From assembly GCF_910592395.1 (NCBI RefSeq), contig NC_088317.1:3534001-3598000 (forward strand): 64,000 nucleotides of DNA. Direction: 5' to 3'. Below, one piece after another: positions 61,495 to 64,000 of this stretch; within the stretch, counting starts at the first letter, position 1; each line of letters begins with the position of its first letter. Both the position numbers and the translations under genes were made by a program. This DNA is from Lineus longissimus. Its lineage: Eukaryota; Nemertea; Pilidiophora; Heteronemertea; Lineidae. The notes under the pieces are model-generated. The model did not search any database. It had not been told where the DNA came from and saw only the letters and a list, made by a program, of their open reading frames with translations.

Positions 61495-62951
61495 TTACAC
61501 TTTTTCAAACGTGGCAAGGAAAGCGCTGACATCTTGGGCTCCTGAGAAGGTCGGCTTGCCGTTCATCAAGAAATATGGGACACCTGGAAGTAAAGAAAGT
61601 TTATTGGAAATAAAGAGAGACGTGATGTAACCTGAGGGGGAATCTGTCGCAATGTTCCGCTGTAAAAATGGCCCCATCCCGATTCCTAATATGCAATTCA
61701 GGCCAATTCAACTGAAATAAGGAAGTCTATCCCTAATCCAGACTGATTTTTGGCCAATCCCAGCATCCCAAAAAATACCATTTCTCCCGACATCAATATA
61801 ACCTACAGTTCTTTCGGTTTCCTTCAGACATAACCAAAAAACGAACCCAAACTAAGAGCCACAACATATGAGATTCCCACTTACCAGAAACACCTTTTTT
61901 CTTCCACTCTTCGTCCTTCTTGTAAATCTCTTCAAACATCGCCTGATCACTCATTGCTTGATCAGCAGCCGCCACATCAAGGTTCATTTCACGCGCTAGA
62001 TCAAGGAGATCGGCCTTGTTCAGTTGGGTTCCATCGGTGAAATACGCCTTGAAAAATCAAAGAGAGGAATTTCATGACTCATTGAAACATACTCTGTTTT
62101 TTTATCTACATGGTGCATGACTTTTATTACTTTCATTACTTTTTGGCCAATATGAAAGCGACGCCTTCCTAAGAGCCGTAGAGTAACCTCCAGGAACGTG
62201 ATACTGTCATGCCTACTCCTAGAATTCAGGGCTCAATAGGAGGCCAAGCTGACCTTGAACCCTTTGATTTACACTGGAATTGATTGGTTGAACTCCCGAT
62301 TGTGGTGGGAGTGTAGGCCTACAGCATTGTGTATTAGTGCATTTCTGTTTTCCTGAGCCACCAGTAAATACAAATGGTCTACCCCTTTAAGCATGTGACA
62401 GTATCACCTTTCTTTACCTTGAACAAACTTTCTGCAAGATCATTCTGCCTCTCTGCTCCGTATTTCTGGAGAGTGAAATCCATGAGGACATGGGACAAGG
62501 CCGTGTTCGGACGGATGTCTGACTTCCCTGTGAAGTCGATGTTCACGGCCTGACCTGCTGCCTTCAATTGTTGACCAACCCTGCAAAGAAGAGTGACATG
62601 ACACAATGAGCTCGAGGCCAACGGACGTCAGTTTCACCCCCCGAAACCCACTTGGTCTTGGATCCCCTCCCCCAATGGCCGATGCCTGGCCACCCTGGCG
62701 ACTACGTCTCCGTTTCTGCCCATTTTTGTGGCACATGGACATTTATCGCTTTACCTTGGATTTCCCGGTGTGTCTGGTGGCTTCGGTTCACCCTCCAGCG
62801 GTATCTGTGGGCGAATCATAAACGGATGCCAGCGGACTGAGAACTCGTATTTTTTACAAGCTTCAATCGCGGCTTCCAGTTTACGCTTCCCCACCCAACA
62901 CCATGGTCAGATGACGTCACTGACCACATCTACCACAATCTTTGAAGCCAT
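61495..62951 (-). CDS. DsbA/FrnE-family thiol-disulphide oxidoreductase with selenocysteine (UPWC active site)
   Basis: Exons 62951-62755, 62580-62418, 62047-61885 and 61583-61495; phases close to give 203 residues. The N-terminus reads MASKIVVDVVSDVI, then TGA (62909-62907, codon 15), then PWCWVGKRKLEAAI. FrnE-type DsbA proteins have SDxxCPWCYxGKRxLE here, so TGA replaces the first, nucleophilic active-site Cys. Start codon, TGA and Cys18 are all in one exon, so splicing cannot remove the TGA. Downstream features are normal for the family: RWHPFMIRPQIP; an alpha-helical insert; AYFTDGTQLNKADLLDLARE; and the cis-Pro loop SGVPYFLMNGKPTFSGAQ near the end. A SECIS-like hairpin lies in the 3'UTR. 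No signal peptide is visible, so it is probably cytosolic. The likely role is redox or disulphide exchange on an unknown substrate. The alternative, a pseudogene with one stop, is disfavoured by the otherwise intact gene and the SECIS. Confidence 0.9.
62907..62909 (-). other. Selenocysteine codon (in-frame TGA)
   Basis: Codon 15 of the DsbA/FrnE-like gene, between ATC (Ile14) and CCA TGG TGT (Pro-Trp-Cys). It is placed exactly where the family has the first Cys of CPWC, the usual substitution site for Sec in redox enzymes. Confidence 0.88.
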
Positions 62952-63483
62952 TGGATTGCAAAAACACAATCTTCTTCACCAGGAATGTTGAGTTTTGTTG
63001 TTTTGGGGTGGGCGGGTCGTTGTTTATCTGAATACTTTGTATTGATTTGCTGTGTCATGCAAGTACCAAACAACCTTGATTTATGGATTCGACAAATTTT
63101 ATCGCGTGCATTCGCCTGCACATTTTATTTCCTTTCATCCTGGAAGCGAGGATCCGTAGTTCCACTTTTCACCGCTTCATTTTCGTTTTCTCAAATTCTC
63201 TCACAGTTTTGTCGAATAAACCACATCAAAACCAAAGTTATTCATCTACAATCGTATTTCAAAGGTAAAGTGTATATAGAAGAACCCTTCCGCAATGAGA
63301 AAAGTAGCAATTTTGCGATAGTTTCTTTGAAACCATCTAATGTTTTACTTCACAAAATCTATACAACAGCGCCATTCTATATTTAGCACCTTAGCAACCT
63401 GTCAGACTCAATAGTAAATGTGTTACAAAGCCTGTTCCAACTGCTCAAGTCTTGTCCAATGTCATCATCACAAGACCATTGGG

Positions 63484-63792
63484 CTAAACTTTAGAATCCC
63501 CGATCGGAAATGACGTAGTTTGATCGCATTCAACTATAAATCCATTGAACAGTGGTGCTTGGTTAGTCAACCGATGACCTTTCTTTTTTGGGGTGTGATC
63601 GGGGATCGTAAACTCGTTGCGACCATTGTATGCACCATGAATGAAGATGCCAAAGGCAAAGACAAGTAACTTTAGAATTTCTGGCATTTTTTTGTTGGCC
63701 ATTAGCGCTTGCCTGTAGCCTATATGTATAGATTCATGCACTTGATTGGGAACAACAATGCCAACGAGGTATGCTACCGTCGCTACCAGCAT
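63484..63792 (-). CDS. Small hypothetical membrane protein, 102 aa
   Basis: A single open frame of 102 codons starting MLVATVAYLVGIVVP. There is a hydrophobic segment at about residues 2-15 and another near 40-52 (LKLLVFAFGIFIHGAY), then a polar tail. I do not recognise the family. Its start lies 70 bp from the start of the divergent RCBTB-type gene, so a shared promoter is plausible. The C-terminal half looks less protein-like and may be read-through past a splice donor. Confidence 0.45.
   Translation of the reverse strand: MLVATVAYLVGIVVPNQVHESIHIGYRQALMANKKMPEILKLLVFAFGIFIHGAYNGRNEFTIPDHTPKKKGHRLTNQAPLFNGFIVECDQTTSFPIGDSKV

Positions 63793-64000
<208 letters not shown>

Noticed and set aside
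62600-62990. Plus-strand frames across the selenoprotein exons
   Set aside because: They are shadows of the minus-strand exons, which show family homology and closed phases.

Overview
The window is nuclear DNA of a bilaterian animal. Genes are split by GT-AG introns of tens to thousands of bases, intergenic DNA is AT-rich, and MITEs, a tRNA-derived SINE and minisatellites lie in introns and between genes. An insect-type circadian TIMELESS, a FAM151/menorin gene and a local GPCR expansion point to a non-vertebrate marine animal. A lophotrochozoan (mollusc, brachiopod or annelid grade) is my best guess, but this is inference.

Layout. 1-10.2 kb: four tandem copies of a ~2.6 kb unit, each with one intronless rhodopsin-like GPCR. 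10.8-12.6 kb (-): a three-exon multipass membrane protein with an inverted minisatellite in intron 1. 13.4-17.7 kb (+): a ten-exon S28 serine peptidase of the PRSS16/prolylcarboxypeptidase type. 18.2-19.7 kb (-): a two-exon secreted, very basic repeat protein ending in a 19-Asp tract. 21.5-23.8 kb (-): a two-exon, two-pass membrane glycoprotein. 23.8-29.8 kb: no gene seen. 29.9-36.5 kb (+): a nine-exon FAM151A/menorin-like protein with two DUF2181 domains. 36.5-50.2 kb: no recognisable gene. 50.2-59.4 kb (+): about twenty exons of circadian timeless. 61.5-63.0 kb (-): a four-exon DsbA/FrnE-family thiol oxidoreductase. 63.5-63.8 kb (-): a small hypothetical membrane protein. 63.86 kb to the end (+): the start of an RCC1/BTB (RCBTB-type) gene.

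The most striking result is the DsbA/FrnE gene. The first Cys of its CxxC active site is an in-frame TGA (reading U-P-W-C), and about 180 nt past the stop codon is a hairpin with the parts of a eukaryotic SECIS element: a TGA/GA non-canonical quartet, an 8-bp helix and an AA-containing apical loop. This supports a selenoprotein form of a bacterial-type DsbA-like enzyme in an animal.

The genes look like unrelated neighbours, apart from the GPCR array, which is a recent duplication with signs of gene conversion. Exon joins were chosen by hand so that phases close and family homology runs on; no transcript data were available.
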